Below are positions 23,346 through 34,833 of a stretch of 64,000 bases of DNA, one piece after another (positions within the stretch are counted from its first letter, which is position 1; every line of letters begins with the position of its first letter). Source of the DNA: Patella vulgata. Its lineage: Eukaryota > Mollusca > Gastropoda > Patellidae. Position numbers and translations under genes: made by a program. The stretch is from positions 66,919,459 to 66,983,458 of the forward strand of contig NC_065879.2 in assembly GCF_932274485.2 (NCBI RefSeq), given 5' to 3'. The notes below the pieces were generated by a model. The model was given only the letters and a program-made list of their open reading frames with translations. It was not told the origin of the DNA and made no database searches.

Positions 23346-24159
23346 ATAAATAAGCAGTCTAACGGATCACATACCAATTGGTGTCATACCAATCTTTTAC
23401 GAGCTAGGAATATAAATAATAGTTTGTTTCCGAACGTAATCGTCGGCGTTACAGACAGGTGGTGGTGGTGGGGGGGGGGCATTTTCACGAGGAATCTATT
23501 GTCACTTACATCATCAAACGAATACAATTCCAATACATCCAGTCGTTTTTGCTTAAACAGCACACAATCGACAATAGCATGACTCAAAGCCGTATATAGG
23601 GCTTTGGCATGACTAAGATTACATGTAATAAATAAGCCACAATGTGTACACAGTAACCTTTCCAACGATGTTGGATCATCGACCCTAGCGTATGCCCACA
23701 CCTTTACAAAAACTCTGCTGGCTTTGCTAAGAAACGGATCACTAGACCACAGCGAGTAGATAGGGTGGGGCTCTAAGGTCTGATGGATTTCACTAAATAA
23801 TCGTATATCGTCATCAAGTTTAATTTGTTCTAACCATTTCCTTGTTGCTATCCGTTTTACAGAATCTTTTACTATTTTCTTCTAACATATTTTACTTGGG
23901 AAGGTTATAGATACGATGAAATCCTCGATATAATTTGAGCGACTATAACGTTTTAATTTTTTTTAAAATAACATCAGGAATAAAGCCACGTGGTCTACAG
24001 TTCACAACAATGTATCTGTATTCTAATATACGATTCACGCAGATCTCTCAGTCGAAGAGAATTGAAATATCCAGTATCCAGTAAAAACTTTATCTTTCAC
24101 AGATATTGAGGAGGTTTTGTAAACCGTTGGAAGTTGGACTAGTAACAGCTATATCAACT

Positions 24160-25285
24160 ACGGTAGCTGATAAGGGACATGAAAAATAATATAATTTGTT
24201 TTTTTTAATATTCACCCAAGTCAGTTTTAATTTAATTTGGTTTTTTTTTTATAATTTTCACCCAAGTCAATTTTAATTTTCACCCAAGTCAATTTTAATT
24301 TTCACCCAAGTCAATTTTAATATAATTTGTTTTGTTTTTTTATAATTTTCACCCAAGTCAATTTTAATATAATTTGTTTTTTTTATAATTTTCACCCAAG
24401 TCAATTTTAATATAATTTGTTTTTTATAATTTTCACCCAAGTCAATTTTAATTTTCACCCAAGTATGGTGGCTGATAGTGGCCATGTCAATTTTAATTTC
24501 CACCCAAGTCAATTTTAATTTTCACCCAAGTATGGTGGCTGATAGTGGCCATGTTAATTCTCGCCCTTTTCATAACGCGACAACACGACATCACGACAGT
24601 ATTGACGCAATCATACGACACTTTACTTTGTCGTAATATCATGTTATTTTTGTCGTAACATCGAGATGTCGACTTGTCGGCTTAGTCTCTTTTTACAAGT
24701 CACAAAAATACAGCTGTACTCATTACCTCATATAAGTAGTAGATTAGATCAATATAAATAAGACTCGTACGTACAAGACTTGTCACGTACAACCAGGGGC
24801 CATAATTCATGAAGTTTCAATCCGATACATGCCAATATCGAAAGGAACCTAGATCTTTTGGAGATAAACCTATATTTCAAGTCTCGTCAAAATCGGATAA
24901 GAATTGTGACCTGTATAGTGTCCACAAACAAATTATGGATGGACGTCCGGACGAACAGGGGTGACGACAATATACGTCCATATGAAAATGTGGGCGTATA
25001 AAAATATCTATTTGATATAAGGTAAAACATAATACATTGCAATCTGCTAATTACAGTATGAGAACCATATAAAACATAATACATTACATTGGAAACGAGG
25101 CTAATTGAGATGACGTCACGCGTTGGGTGGAAATTCAACAGAATTGAAATTATATTACAATTGACATGGGTGGAAATTATAAAAAACAAATTATATTAAA
25201 ATTGACTTGGGTGGTAATTAAAATTGACTTGGGTGAAAATTATAAAAAACAAATTATATTATTTTTCATGTCCCTTATCAGCCAC
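24160..25285. mobile_element. Foldback element with repeat-filled inverted arms, inserted in the LINE
   Basis: The left end GTAGCTGATAAGGGACATGA at 24161 is matched in reverse by TCATGTCCCTTATCAGCCAC ending near 25283. Inside both ends, tandem copies of TTTTAATTTTCACCCAAGTC form the arms (about 24200-24540; inverse copies 25130-25260). The unique middle holds a CGACATCACGAC-rich segment (24565-24690). No protein is encoded. Long inverted arms built from tandem repeats are typical of foldback or Galileo-like elements. It interrupts the reverse transcriptase just at the palm, so it is younger than the LINE. Confidence 0.75.
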
Positions 25286-25962
25286 CGCAATCATCATCTA
25301 TAACATCGAACTATCAAGAACACGGGCACCATATCTCGACTGAGAGATATAATTCCATAAACTGTCCATATATAAAAGATAGAACTTTGCAGATAGCACC
25401 CCTCCTTGCCGTACTCCCCTTTGAAGAATAAAATTCCTTGAATAATTGTCATTAAGACGAACACATCATGTCAGATATGACATGTTATCAACAACGGACC
25501 AAAGTGACGGATCTAAGTCAATCTCGTGGAGCTTTAGAAGCACCCCATGGTGCCAGACCGAATCAAACGCTTTGGTTCTGTCCGAGAAAGTGACATACAA
25601 CTTGTTTGACCTTTCCAGATGGTGCTAGATGGTTTCCCGCAAGTTAAAGGAAGCATGGATGGACGACAATCCTTTTTGGTAAGCCACTTTTTGTGTATGT
25701 AGAAAATCTGGTAAATTTGTTTTGTTAAAAATTCGAGATTCCAGAAGTTTCTCAAAGACTTTACAAATGGTTGGTGTTAGTGAGATGCCTCTTTACAAGT
25801 TGGCGTCGGACTTTGGTTTATTGCCTCCTTTAAAGATTGTTATTATTACACTATGACGCCACTCTGAGGGAATGATATTAAACCGCAGAATATTGTTAAA
25901 TTAATAGATAAATGTTTATATAAATTACGACCGCTATGGATTAAGTGTTCGTACACAACACC

Positions 25963-26097
25963 CGGTTTCCTCCCACTGCTAAAGACCCCTGTGCGCAAGC
26001 GAATTATTGAAATAAAATTAACACATATGTTAGTCCCGAAATGACCTAGTTTGGGTCGAGTGGACGTTAAACCCCACCTCTCTCTCTCTCTCTCTCT
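25963..26097 (+). mobile_element. 5'-truncated SINE-2 with perfect 13-bp target duplication
   Basis: Contains TTTCCTCCCACTGCTAAAGA, GTCCCGAAATGACC, GTGGACGTTAAACCCCA and a CT tail. CGTACACAACACC occurs at 25950-25962 and 26098-26110. Confidence 0.92.
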
Positions 26098-26720
26098 CGT
26101 ACACAACACCGTGTATATCGACAGCTCTATTGGGCTTAAAATTTCGACAGATTAGCGCGACTTCGTGCAGAGTGCACGAAAACTGTTCCCATTTACCACC
26201 TGGCACCACCAAGATTATAGGATGACTTTAGTTTAGCCACCTTAGAGGACACTGTCAGATTCGAAAAACTGTATCTATCATGATTTTTATTTTTTAACAC
26301 AGACTCGAAATGGGAGGCCCAGCCTTTTATATTGAAGGATTGTCCTGTAGTGTGGTTCCATCAACCGATAGATACATGTAGTTACACTTAGCAGAATTTT
26401 GTTTCCATGATCGCAAACCATCGACCAGAAGAACTTTTGATCAATATCATAGCTCTTAGTCGAAATATTGTCCAGACAGATATTTTGCCGATGCTGCCCT
26501 TAATTCCCTGTGGAAGTTACATTTTGATTGTTTATACACGTCGAAGTACGGATCGGTTCTGTCACGAAGACGTCCATTTGTGATCCATTTTGATCTAAGA
26601 TGTTGCATAGAGGTCAGTGACTTCGTAGTACCATTCCAGTAAGGCTTGATAAATGGTTTGTAACTGTTGATTGGCACAAATTCATTCGAGGCGTTGATCA
26701 CTGCCAAAACTATGGAATTG

Positions 26721-27780
26721 TAACACTATTCGATCTCCTGTCGGGTTGATAGGTTATTGGAGTTAAGTGTTCAAAAAGCATTATTAGCGGCATGGGTGTA
26801 ATCATGGATTTAACCTTTTTTCTTACCCTTTTCCCATGAGTACTAGAAGTTTAAAGTCTTTTACGGACTTGGGGTGACAACACCTACTGAGCAAACTATA
26901 GATAGATGTCTCTAGGGAGTATAATGTGATCAATAATTGATTGTGGACAACCGTCGTGTGACTCGAACGCGTAGGGAGGACCAGGGCCCTGTTTCACAAA
27001 AACTTAAACTAAAATCACTAAGATAGATTTTAACTAAAATCAAACTGAAATTTTAAATTTTATGCGTCTCACGAAGATGGATTGTAACTTAAAATGCAAT
27101 TTTAATAGATTTGAGTTAAAATTGCTTGCGCTCGCGCAGTGCACAATTCCGGCGAGGGCACTTCGGGTGTAAGCATACACGCTTCGGAACTGAAAACTGT
27201 TGCCAGGTTGAACTAACCGTTACAATACCAATGAGGAGAGTTTCATACGTTGTAACAATGCCTGCACATGGTCAGACAGTCGTAGAGAGATTATTATTTG
27301 TTTTGAAATACATTAGTTGGTTGGCCTTGAACTTGCATGTCGCTTTCGTGACCTTGGCATAGGATTTACTCGCAGGCTTCAATGGAAATAATGCGTATCG
27401 ATAAACTAAATGGCTTGAATTTCGTAATTTTTGTGGTATTTTGGATAACAAAAACTATTGAGAAATTGTCACAAACATGTGATATTTCAGATTCAAACGA
27501 TTAATCTAGACTAAAGTATTGTCGAATTTTAAAAGTATTTAATAACTTTTAAACTAATACACAAAATAACCAATGTTCCGATGCCTAGATTTGAAATGTC
27601 AGTCCTGTGGACCCTATCAATAATAATTTGAAAATGCCAAAATGACACACCCCTTATTGGATAATGCCTCTCTATCTTATAAATTAAAATGATTTTTTCA
27701 CAATATAAAATACCCATGGCTCCTATATAAATCATCATAACCATAATTAATAATTTGCATATAGCGTATCTAGTATTATA
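26721..27780. other. Unassigned intergenic sequence
   Basis: No gene seen. 27010-27130 has a loose theme of ATTTTAAxTxAAAAT around AACTAAAATC, perhaps from an old repeat. The frame 27126-27362 has no recognisable domain. Confidence 0.45.
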
Positions 27781-27787
27781 TAGGACT

Positions 27788-27905
27788 GACGGGGTTTCGA
27801 TTCTCAGGTTGTACGTGACAGGGAGTAGGGTCACCCGTCCCGCCTTGTGGGTTTTCTCCGGTTCCTCTCACTACTAAAGATCCCTACGCGCAAGCGGATT
27901 AAAAG
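27788..27905 (+). mobile_element. SINE-2 internal fragment
   Basis: Starts at the B-box region GGGGTTTCGATTCTCAGGTT, continues GTACGTGACAGGGAGTAGGG, and ends at TCCCTACGCGCAAGCGGATT. It lacks both head and tail. Confidence 0.85.
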
Positions 27906-27964
27906 CGTTAATGACGCAGGGACCAGTCATTATTAATATAGTTCACTGTAATTGATTTTTACCA

Positions 27965-28620
27965 CAGACCTTTATTGACTTTTTTGCAGAAACAATTATT
28001 AAAATTCGTGAAAAGTTTGTTGACTCCCCCCCCCCCCATTACACTGACATTAATGTCCCACCCCAGTGTAATTTCTCTGCTTTTGAGCCATTGAATGTTG
28101 ATGATGTAATATCAGTGGTGTGTCGAATGAAGTGTAAGTCATGTGCTCTGGACCCAATTCCTACAAAACTATTTAAAGAGTGTCTGGATGAAATAGCACC
28201 AGCTTTGACGATTATTATAAATGATGTGCTCTCCTCTGGTATTTTTCCAGATGATTGTAAGGAGGCCATTGTAAGACCTCTGATTAAAAAGCCTAGTCTT
28301 GGCCGTAATGCACTCAAAAGTTATAGACCAGTGTCAAATATTTCATTTTTAGCTAAATTGCTTGAAAAGATCATTTTATCTCAAATAATAGATTATGTCA
28401 CTCGAAACTCACTGCTCGGTAAATTCCAGTCTGCTTATCGAGAGGAGCATAGCACTGAAACCGCAATGCTTAGATTGTAATACGATGTAATAGATATGAA
28501 CAAGGAAGACCGAATTTATTTGAATTTTTGGACTATGTTGGACTGCGTGCAAAAATTTAAAATTGTGTTATGTTATGTATTATAAATTAAAAAAAATAAA
28601 ATAAATGCTCCCAAAATTAT
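27965..28620 (+). mobile_element. LINE fragment: linker and first half of reverse transcriptase (CR1/L2-like)
   Basis: The frame from about 27975 reads FIDFFAETIIKIREKFVDS. A C-run at 28026-28037 breaks continuity, then 28091-28480 encodes NVDDVISVV, KSCALDPIPTKLFKECLDEI, LSSGIFPDDCKEAIVRPLIK, SYRPVSNISFLAKLLEKI and FQSAYREEHSTETAMLRL. A stop at 28478-28480 interrupts what still reads YDVIDMNKEDR. The DD-containing palm is missing, and an A-rich stretch near 28590-28610 suggests a joined 3' end. The wording DPIPTKL, RPVSNISFLAKLLEK and QSAYR is typical of CR1/L2-group LINEs, so it is a different clade from the minus-strand LINE at 23-26 kb. Confidence 0.88.
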
Positions 28621-28899
28621 CTGCTTAATGAGGTTTATCCTTCAGCTTGGGTCTATTGTTCTTGGCCACTCATTCCCATAACGTCGACCAAAATTTTTCC
28701 CCTAAAATTCGGTGAGTCGGAGATATGGGAATGAACCACTCAGACAAACTAAATCTTGGGAAAAGAACGTGCACGCCCCGATAAAAAAATCTTAAAATTA
28801 GTCATATATGTAATGTCGAAACTATCACGCTCTGTAACGGCGCCGTCGTGGGAACACACCTTTTTGATTTAAACATGAATCAGCGTTGAGCAGCAGATC

Positions 28900-29032
28900 G
28901 GATTATAATTCAGTAATAACGCAGGCTAGCGATGACATCGAGAGTTAATTATGGCCTGGATAATTTAATTAATGTCTAATTAATAATTATTTAGATAACA
29001 TTTCAGGACTAAAGCTCTTGCATACTGTATGT
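28900..29032 (+). mobile_element. MITE-A 3' fragment
   Basis: Contains GGCTAGCGATGACATCGAGA, TTAATTAATGTCTAATTAAT and GATAACATTTCAGG, and ends near CTCTTGCATACTGTATGTT. The left half is missing. Confidence 0.85.
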
Positions 29033-29244
29033 TGAATTCCCCCTCCCCTTTATTAAATTTAATATTGTTTTATATTTTTCTCCAAGCATCTGTCTGTCTC
29101 CAATATTCTTTTTTTTTTACATTTTTTATCCATCTAATAAAATGTAACCATAGTTACCATATTGTTTGTTTTTATAATGTGATAGACCATCATACTTTAA
29201 AGAAGGAAACACGTGGAAACTATAATGTTATAAACGGTTAATCT

Positions 29245-29632
29245 CTAATAGCAATATTAGGCCAAAGATGGTTCAATTCCGTTCAGTATTTTACACAGTT
29301 ATGATAAATTGCATTTTTTCGATCTATATATGCTGCTCGAGCGTAACAAGACACCGCCACCTGGGGTGTTGGATGGGCGAATGGTTAGCACGTTCGCGCT
29401 GTATCAAACGGTCTGTCATTGGGTCAACTGGCGGGGCTTTCGATTTCCCGGTAGTACGTCGCCTGTCCAACCTCGTGGGTTTTCTCAGGGTTTTCAGGTT
29501 TCCTCCTACTGCTAAAGACCCCTACGCGCAAGCGAATTATTGAAATAAAATTTAACCATGTGTTAGTCCCGAAATGACCTAGGTTGTGTCGAGTGGACGT
29601 TAAACCCCATCTCTCTCTCTCACTCTCTCTCT

Positions 29633-29691
<59 letters not shown>

Positions 29692-29830
29692 CTCCCCCCC
29701 CACTCTCTCTCTCCCTCAACGCCATCTTTTATTTGAACTGTAGCGGGGAAACATGTTGGGCTTTTTTTTTTAGCTCGAATGAATCCAAACCCGGACATTA
29801 TCTAGCGTTGGTTTTTTGATTTTGGTTTCT
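29245..29830 (+). repeat. Dispersed repeat F copy, split by a SINE-2
   Basis: Left part 29245-29362 (CAATTCCGTTCAGTATTT, TCGAGCGTAACAAGACA) and right part 29730-29825 (CGCCATCTTTTATTTGA, ACATTATCTAGCGTTGGTTT) match the uninterrupted copy at 42950-43170 across the SINE. Confidence 0.75.
29363..29725 (+). mobile_element. SINE-2 copy with long (CT)n tail
   Basis: Head GTTGGATGGGCGAATGGTTA, then GTCTGTCATTGGGTCAACTG, CCAACCTCGTGGGTTTTCTC, CTAAAGACCCCTACGCGCAA, and GTGGACGTTAAACCCCATCT, followed by about 110 bp of CT repeats (29610-29718). CGCCAC/CGCCAT flanks suggest a short target duplication within repeat F. Confidence 0.9.
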
Positions 29831-30738
29831 TAAACATACATTATGCAAGAGCTAAATCTGCCTATTGCAAGTCTTTATTTAGGCTTTGGGGGTCACGGTG
29901 GCTAAGTGGGTAAGACGCTGGCTCGCTAGCCTGGAGGTCGGGTGTTCGATCCCTGCATTGGCCGAGAAAGTTCACCAACATTTTCCGGCGTGGTCCCCCC
30001 CTTGTCAGTGATGCAGGACGGAGGGCCTGGAAAGGACAACTGTCTAGTCATTCGGATGAGACGAAAAAACGAGGTCCCGTGTACACATTGGCGTACACGT
30101 AAAAGATCCCTTGACAGTTGGAATTCGATATAAGAGTAGGCCGTAGTGCCGCTGTCCGGGCAAAATTTCCCTCATAGCACACTGTATGGCGTATGCCCGT
30201 CTTCATTAGCCCAGTTCGGAGCAAAACAGTAGGACGTTAAACCCCATTTCATTTCATTTCATTTATTTAGGCTTCAGGTGTTATAGAAAATATTGATTTG
30301 ACTTTATTTACATGACAAGCTCAAAATCAACCCCTTAGACCCTCGGATGGCTTGGATACAGCTTGGGTTTAAACAGTCGTCCATTTAAAATGGCGGACCA
30401 AGCTTACGTTTATCGTTAGTCAATGACGTCATTACCGGAGACTGGTGATGAAAGACCTGTCAAACGAGGGTACCATAGACATTTAGAATGTTACTTGATA
30501 ATCGAGAATATGTGGGTGGAGTTATCGCCTGTCAATCAAACGACTGGCAATTCTCGTAGACGGCGCGGACACTGATGAAGCCTATTTCTAGTCCAAACTT
30601 CCAACAATGACAACTCCGTTTAGAATAAAGTAATTTGACTGAAATTTTCAATATTTTCTTTTTTTATCATCTATTTTTGAATTGTTATAGCAAGAATGGT
30701 CAACTCTTTATTAAACTCATAACTAATGTATCTTTAAT
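29831..30738 (-). mobile_element. MITE-A copy, minus strand, split by a SINE-1
   Basis: The left end TTAAACATACATTATGCAAG and right end AATGTATCTTTAATTAAATG carry TTAA at both termini. The core includes CAAAATCAACCCCTTAGACC and TGACTGAAATTTTCAATATT. A full SINE-1 lies within it. Confidence 0.85.
29887..30261 (+). mobile_element. SINE-1 copy nested in MITE-A, perfect 13-bp target duplication
   Basis: Full length: GGTCACGGTGGCTAAGTGGG head, B-box GTGTTCGATCCCTGC, CAGTTCGGAGCAAAACAGTA, GGACGTTAAACCCCATTTC, and an ATTTC tail. TTTATTTAGGCTT occurs at 29874-29886 and 30262-30274. Confidence 0.96.
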
Positions 30739-31430
30739 TAAATGCAAAATTATTAATAATAGTATTTATTTAACGTGAGAAATAATTTATTTTAGGGTAA
30801 ATGCAAATGACTCATCGGGCCTTCAACAACACACAATAACATCTTAATTAATCATCCACGAACTATTTAGGAAATTATAAAAGGAGTTTACTTGTATAAT
30901 TTGTCGAACTGTGAAACCATTTGGATATGAACAAGACACCTCCTATCCATCTTCACGAAAGTCGCCTTCGGTGTTAATGATCTATGCAATGTCTATTTTA
31001 GAATAACAAACCTCAAATGTCAAAACAATAAGTGTCTAGTGACGGTTTGTCTTCAAACCCCTCTTTACTATAGGCTTGTAAAACATGCGGGTTTTTTAAT
31101 CAGGGTCAGTTTTTAAAGGTTTTTAAGCAGTGAGACATTTGAGAGGATTGTTTCTGTCAGGGGCGTGAGAAAATCATTTAATTCCGGCGTAGCGTTTTCG
31201 CACCAGACTTACTTTTATCACACTTTATGATATTGGTTAGTGCTGAAAGAATTTGAATTATGAAATGTATCTTCGCTAGTACAGAGTCGAGAGTGAAGTA
31301 CATGTACATACTTGCTGATGCAGAGCAAACGCGACCAGAAGAGTAATCATCCTGATTCGCCTGTGATTCTTGTGCAGACGAAATCGTGCCCGACGCTCAA
31401 TAGCAAGATACCGGAGATGAAAGAGTTGAC
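30739..31430. other. Unassigned intergenic sequence
   Basis: No gene or known repeat recognised. Confidence 0.5.
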
Positions 31431-31434
31431 CCGG

Positions 31435-31545
31435 CGAATGGTTAGCGCGTGCACGTTTTATCATAAGGTCTGTCATTGATTCCTCGGTTGTACGTGACAA
31501 GGAATAGGGTCGCATGTCCAACCTCGTTGGTTATTGTTTGATGGC
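31435..31545 (+). mobile_element. SINE-2 5' fragment
   Basis: Head GGCGAATGGTTAGCGCGTGC, then ATAAGGTCTGTCATTGA, GTTGTACGTGACAAGGAATA and CCAACCTCGTTGGTTATTG. The 3' half is missing and the B-box region is shortened. Confidence 0.85.
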
Positions 31546-32595
31546 TACACAGATAACAACAGAACGCAAATTTCAAACGCATAATTTTCAATACTTAAAT
31601 ATATCAGATTCGTCGGTTTTAATTCTATTTCATTGTAAATTTATTTTGGATAATGATATATTAAAGGGACTATCCCGATTTGAACAGAGTCTCAAAAATT
31701 AAAGTCCGAGTACGTATGAAATTTAAGCACCAAAATATAGAGGAATGGTGTCTTTACCCTGTGTCAAAATTTCAGCTCAAAATATTGAGGCGTTTGGGCG
31801 TGAACGTCAAAACTGCTTATGCAGACACGTAACCCTTTTAAGATTTCGTGTCAATTTTTTCGTTGGGTGACCTGATAATCGATTCCCGGTCCTTTAGAGG
31901 TCTATACACATTATTTTTATAAAATAAAAGTCTTGTTTTATCCAGACACCGCATAATATAGCCTGGGGCAGCGGTCTCCATTTCCAGATGAAGACTGACG
32001 ATTTTAAGTTATTTGTAAACGTATCACATTGAGTTAGTTGCTCGACCTTGAGGTAGGGAATTTTAAGGGATTTTAAAAACAAAATTAAGCAGTTTTATTC
32101 TCCAAAGTATTATCGGGATTTGCCCTTTAATATTAATTACGTTTATTTTATTGAACGTTTATAGCCCTGAAATAAAATTTCAGTACAAGCAAATTTTATA
32201 AATTACCGTTACAAAGAAGTAAACAATTGTTTTGTATCTTTTCCGAGCCACCATAGAATATTACGTCACATACACTCTTACACTCAGTAATAGCTCTCTC
32301 AGGTACTAAACTAGTTTGTGACCCTATCAAAATAAGGAAAAGAACAGATATTGCTCCAAACACGACACGAACTTCATTATAATTTTGAATTCTCGAAACT
32401 GCATATTATCCGAAGATGTCCTGTTAGTTATAATCCTTTACATAAATAAAACACCCGTCTCTTCACAAAGCCAAACTCTCTCTGAACGCCCCTGACTATA
32501 AGGTCCATGGTTTAAGCCACTGAAATAATGTGACTAAATAAGACAATGATGTCATCTCCGAAATCGCATTGCATATTCATTTCTACCCCATACTC
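31546..32595. other. Unassigned intergenic sequence
   Basis: No gene seen. 31660-32130 begins TTAAAGGGACTATCCCGATT and ends CGGGATTTGCCCTTTAATAT. These ends are roughly inverse (AAAGGGAC...CCCGATT against CGGGATTTGCCCTTTAA), which suggests an old DNA element of about 470 bp. Confidence 0.45.
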
Positions 32596-32599
32596 TTAT

Positions 32600-32968
32600 G
32601 GGGTCACGTGGCTAAGTGGGTAAGACGCTGGCTGGCTAGCCTGGAGGTCGGGTGTTCGTTCCCTGCATTGGCCGGGAAAGTTCATCCAGATTTTCCGGCG
32701 TGGTTTCCCCTTGTCAGTGATGCATGATGGAGGGCCTGACAAGGACAGCTGTCTAGTCGTTCGGATGGGACGAAAAACCGAGGTCCCGTGTACACATTGG
32801 CGTGCACGTAATAGATCCATTGGCAGCTGGAATTCGAGTAGGCCGTAGTGCCGCTGCCCGGGCAAAATTTCCCTCATAGCACATTGTATGGCTTATGCCC
32901 GTCTTCATTAGCCCAGTTTAGGAGCAGAACAGTAGGACGTTAAAACCCCATTTCATTTCTTTTCATTT
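32600..32968 (+). mobile_element. SINE-1 copy
   Basis: Full length, GGGTCACGTGGCTAAGTGGG to GGACGTTAAAACCCCATTTC. CCATACTCTTATGGGG on the left and CCATACTCTCATTGGG on the right form an approximate target duplication. A small internal deletion falls near GGAATTCGAGTAGGCC. Confidence 0.93.
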
Positions 32969-33617
32969 CCATACTCTCATTGGGCAATCCACTGGCTCAA
33001 CTGGTAAATGAACGACGATAAATATGGCGGATTGAAATTTTGATAAAATTTACGACAATCTGCTTTTAGGCAATACTATATTTCATTGTGTATGATCTGA
33101 GAGTCTCGCCTATATTTGCCATTTAGAATGTTGGGACTTTAGCGGGTAAGACATAATGACCATTTTATAATCCGTACACGAGATGTGTATTTTCATGGTT
33201 TCGAACGACATTTGTAATGAACAAAACACCCTAACATATCCTACATGACAGTGCAGAAGTAATTAGTAATGGCTGATTCACAAATGACAGAATAAATACT
33301 AAAAAAAAACGTGTAGAACGGACTTAGCAGACATAAACGACTTCCATCCAATTTGGACAGTTCACATATTTCAACGAACTTAATTGGTCAGACATTATAT
33401 TATATTTTTTTAAAAAAAATAATATATAAATCAGTTTAGATACATTCATATAATATTAATATTAAAATATGTGGTTTTAGACCCAATTTCGTCTATTTTA
33501 AGGTTCTAAAGAATAAAGCAATACGTCCTTAGGGGAAAATTAATGTAAAATACAATATAAATCACTATGTGCTTTAGACTCATTTTAGTCTATTTTAAGG
33601 TTCCAAAGAATAGGAGG
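32969..33617. other. Unassigned sequence before the second host gene
   Basis: No gene seen. 33470-33610 holds a roughly 120-bp tandem duplication around GTCTATTTTAAGGTTCTAAAGAAT and its second copy from 33585. Confidence 0.5.
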
Positions 33618-33728
33618 GCGGGAAAGGGGTTGGATGTCCGAATGGTGAACGCGAACCTTGAAATAAAATTGAACTATATGTTAGTCTCGAAATGACCTAG
33701 CTTGTTCTCTCTCTTTCTCTCTCTCTCA
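33618..33728 (+). mobile_element. Internally deleted SINE-2
   Basis: Head GGTTGGATGTCCGAATGGTG joins directly to the 3' part CTTGAAATAAAATTGAACTA, GTCTCGAAATGACCTAGCTT and a CT tail. About 170 bp of the middle is lost. Confidence 0.85.
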
Positions 33729-34112
33729 AGAGCTATTATAAGTACATGTATTTGACATATTTTCTAACTTTTAACAACAGATTATATCCAAAGATTCAAT
33801 TACAAAAGCTATTTTATATACTTTTGTCCTTTTTAAAATTCAATTAGAATATCATTTTACTTATTATTATTTCAGTTTATTCTTCCTATTATCGATAATG
33901 ATCCATATGAAGAAGAAGTCGTTGCTAGGTCGGCACGAGCGTTGCTACCTAAATGGAACGTATTGGCGCGAGCACGTATATATAATATTATCTACCATCA
34001 CACCCGAGTCATCGTTACCAGAGGAGTAAATCACATGCTGTGAACATTGGACTTATTGTTCCATTTTCAAAAAATATAAATACTTCCAACCGTAAAAATT
34101 GATATTTTACAG

Positions 34113-34791
34113 ACTGTTCCAGAAGTTGACGAGATAAAGCACGAAGAGGTAAGAAGACTATACTTTTTTTCCTTCTTCAATTCTTGAACTGATTTCGTTA
34201 AATATTATGTAAAAATATCCCTTCTTTAATTGACATTTGGTAATTGAACATATTAGCACAATGTACAATTATATGGACACACAATTACTGAGTTTAATAC
34301 TAAGCTACTTTCGACCAGAATAATCTCGTCTTTATCATTTGCTTAGTATTAAACCCAGTAATTGTGTATCCATAAAATTGTACCTTGTGTTAAAAATATC
34401 CCTGGCGTCTTTGTTGAATTATAAATCAAAAATTGATATTTTACAGACTGTTCCAGAAATGGACGAAACCAATCACGACGAGGTAAGAAGACTATAAGTT
34501 TTTTTCCTATTTCAATAATTGAACTCATTTTGTTAAATTTACTCTGTTATATTTTAAATCGATATAAATATGCTAAATTAATCTTACCAATGAAAACCAT
34601 TACTTAAAAAAAGCAATCCCTTTGATTGAGATTGAAATAAGTTCATCTGGTGTGTTGTTGATGGGAGAAGGTCTATACGATTTAATTTTTGTTTCAACCT
34701 ATTAATCGAAAGTAGGTTTGTTTACTAATCTAGTTTCGACTTTGGCTTAATATATCGGGACTGGATGACAAAAAATCAACGATAGCACAAC

Positions 34792-34833
<42 letters not shown>

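Larger units (their letters stand above)
23384..26720 (-). mobile_element. Decayed LINE (non-LTR retrotransposon), minus strand, split by later insertions
   Basis: Read on the minus strand from right to left. 26707-26456 is the endonuclease-RT linker (SYKPFIKPYWNG, KWITNGRLRDRTDPY). Near 26400-26300 is VDGTTLQDNPS. 25860-25300 is reverse transcriptase with GVITIFKGGNK, palm motif AFDSVWHHGVL and RQGGVLSAKFYLLYMD. 24160-23880 continues after the insertion with NGLQNLLNICERY, where the YADD-like segment should be. 23870-23384 is the C-terminal part with an RIATRKWLEQIKLDDDIRLF region and CTHCGLFI. Several stops and frameshifts disable it. A foldback element (24160-25285) and a truncated SINE-2 (25963-26097) sit inside it. 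It looks like the jockey/I-type LINEs common in molluscs; the clade is uncertain. Confidence 0.8.

Noticed and set aside
29424-29798. 124-codon minus-strand frame with long RERE runs
   Set aside because: Caused by the CT microsatellite and SINE-2 read backwards.
33876-33917. Possible extra first exon FILPIIDNDPYEEE before the 36-nt exons
   Set aside because: The acceptor and phase fit and it ends in acidic residues like its neighbours, but the donor GTCGTT is poor.
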